A stretch of 64,000 nt of DNA, from NCBI GenBank assembly GCA_035548375.1, contig DASZTG010000097.1, forward strand, positions 1 to 64,000. The letters run 5' to 3'. Origin of the DNA: JACQAP01 sp035548375 (GTDB lineage: Bacteria > Pseudomonadota > Gammaproteobacteria > Burkholderiales > JACQAP01). The translations under genes and the position numbers were made by a program. This document shows positions 63,657 to 64,000 of this stretch, piece by piece. Position 1 is the stretch's first letter. Each line of letters starts with the position of its first letter. The notes under the pieces were generated by a model that worked only from the letters and a program-made list of their open reading frames with translations, was not told the DNA's origin and made no database searches.

Positions 63657-64000
63657 TCATTGATAACCCTTGGGGAAAGGGTTCGGCTCGATCAGGCCGG
63701 ACTCGTAGATCACCTTGTATTGGCCGTCTGCAAGCGCCTGGCCGATGCGCAGCTTGCTCCACAGGTGATGGTTCTCGTGCACCTTCACGTAGCCCTCCGG
63801 TGCGGTCTTCAGCTCGATGCCCGGTGATGCCGCGGCGATCTTGTCGATGTCGAAGCTGCCGGCCTTTTCCACCGCGGCCTTCCACAGCCACGGGCCAAGG
63901 TAAGCGGCCTGCGTCACGTCGCCGATCACGGCGTTGGCGCCGTACTTGGCCTTGAAGGCCTCGACGAATTTCTTGTTGTTCGGGTTATCGAGGCTCTGGA
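63657..64000 (-). CDS. urtA: Urea/amide ABC transporter substrate-binding protein UrtA, 3' part
   Basis: The C-terminal 114 or so residues of a LivJ-type binding protein; the frame stays open to the right edge (the upstream codons read SLDNPNNKKFVEAFKAKYGANAVIGD). The terminal GLIEPNPFPKGYQ is typical of UrtA. About three quarters of the gene is off the window. Confidence 0.9.
   Translation of the reverse strand, partial: QSLDNPNNKKFVEAFKAKYGANAVIGDVTQAAYLGPWLWKAAVEKAGSFDIDKIAAASPGIELKTAPEGYVKVHENHHLWSKLRIGQALADGQYKVIYESGLIEPNPFPKGYQ

Overview
The window is about 64 kb of GC-rich bacterial chromosome, most consistent with a betaproteobacterium. The supporting gene orders are thrS-infC-rpmI-rplT-pheS-pheT-ihfA-merR-tRNA-Pro, alaC-hom-thrC, nlpD-pcm-surE, rpfE-recJ-prfB-lysS and lolC-lolD next to comEC. 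The RF2 frameshift site and the form of the rRNA leader also fit. Genus and species cannot be read from the sequence.

Layout. 1-430 (minus): 5' end of a 16S rRNA gene, its boxA-type leader, a tRNA-fMet and a strong promoter. 0.4-5.4 kb (minus): a ParA-like ATPase, scpB-scpA and clpB with a sigma-32-like promoter. 5.4-9.8 kb: a small haem protein (DUF3365), an ETHE1-type persulfide dioxygenase, a HAD dehalogenase, a membrane-anchored FMN glutamate-synthase-like enzyme and nadC. 9.8-14.6 kb (minus): an aminotransferase, a GNAT protein, hom, thrC and a methyltransferase, forming an amino-acid operon. 15.1-23 kb: two response regulators, an HDAC-like deacetylase, then MCP, a tiny coupled ORF, CheB and a hybrid kinase with three receiver domains. 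23-27 kb: a MoxR / DUF58 / transglutaminase set. 27-42.2 kb (minus): NlpD-Pcm-SurE, tRNA-Pro, the translation operon described above, tRNA-Val, relA and comEC. 42.2-52.5 kb: DUF2062, lolD/lolC, rpfE, recJ, prfB, lysS, a palindromic repeat and acetoacetyl-CoA synthetase.

52.6-56.6 kb is visibly lower in GC and uses codons rare elsewhere in the window. It carries four same-strand genes with no housekeeping role: a two-TM protein, an Abi_C-like protein, a PIN-like putative nuclease and a HEPN/DUF5677-like helical protein. This is the best candidate in the window for an undescribed, possibly defence-related, accessory module. It ends next to a decayed duplicate of the fmdB 3' end.

56.9-64 kb: a GNAT protein, a membrane protein, then (minus strand) urtA(partial)-urtB-urtC-urtD-urtE-fmdA-fmdB. 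This is an ABC importer for urea or short amides with a formamidase, resembling the fmd amide-utilisation operon.

The most informative regulatory features are three. A complete intrinsic terminator lies only 14 nt before the thrS start codon and is preceded by a possible Thr-containing leader peptide. infC has an AUA start. prfB has a programmed +1 frameshift.
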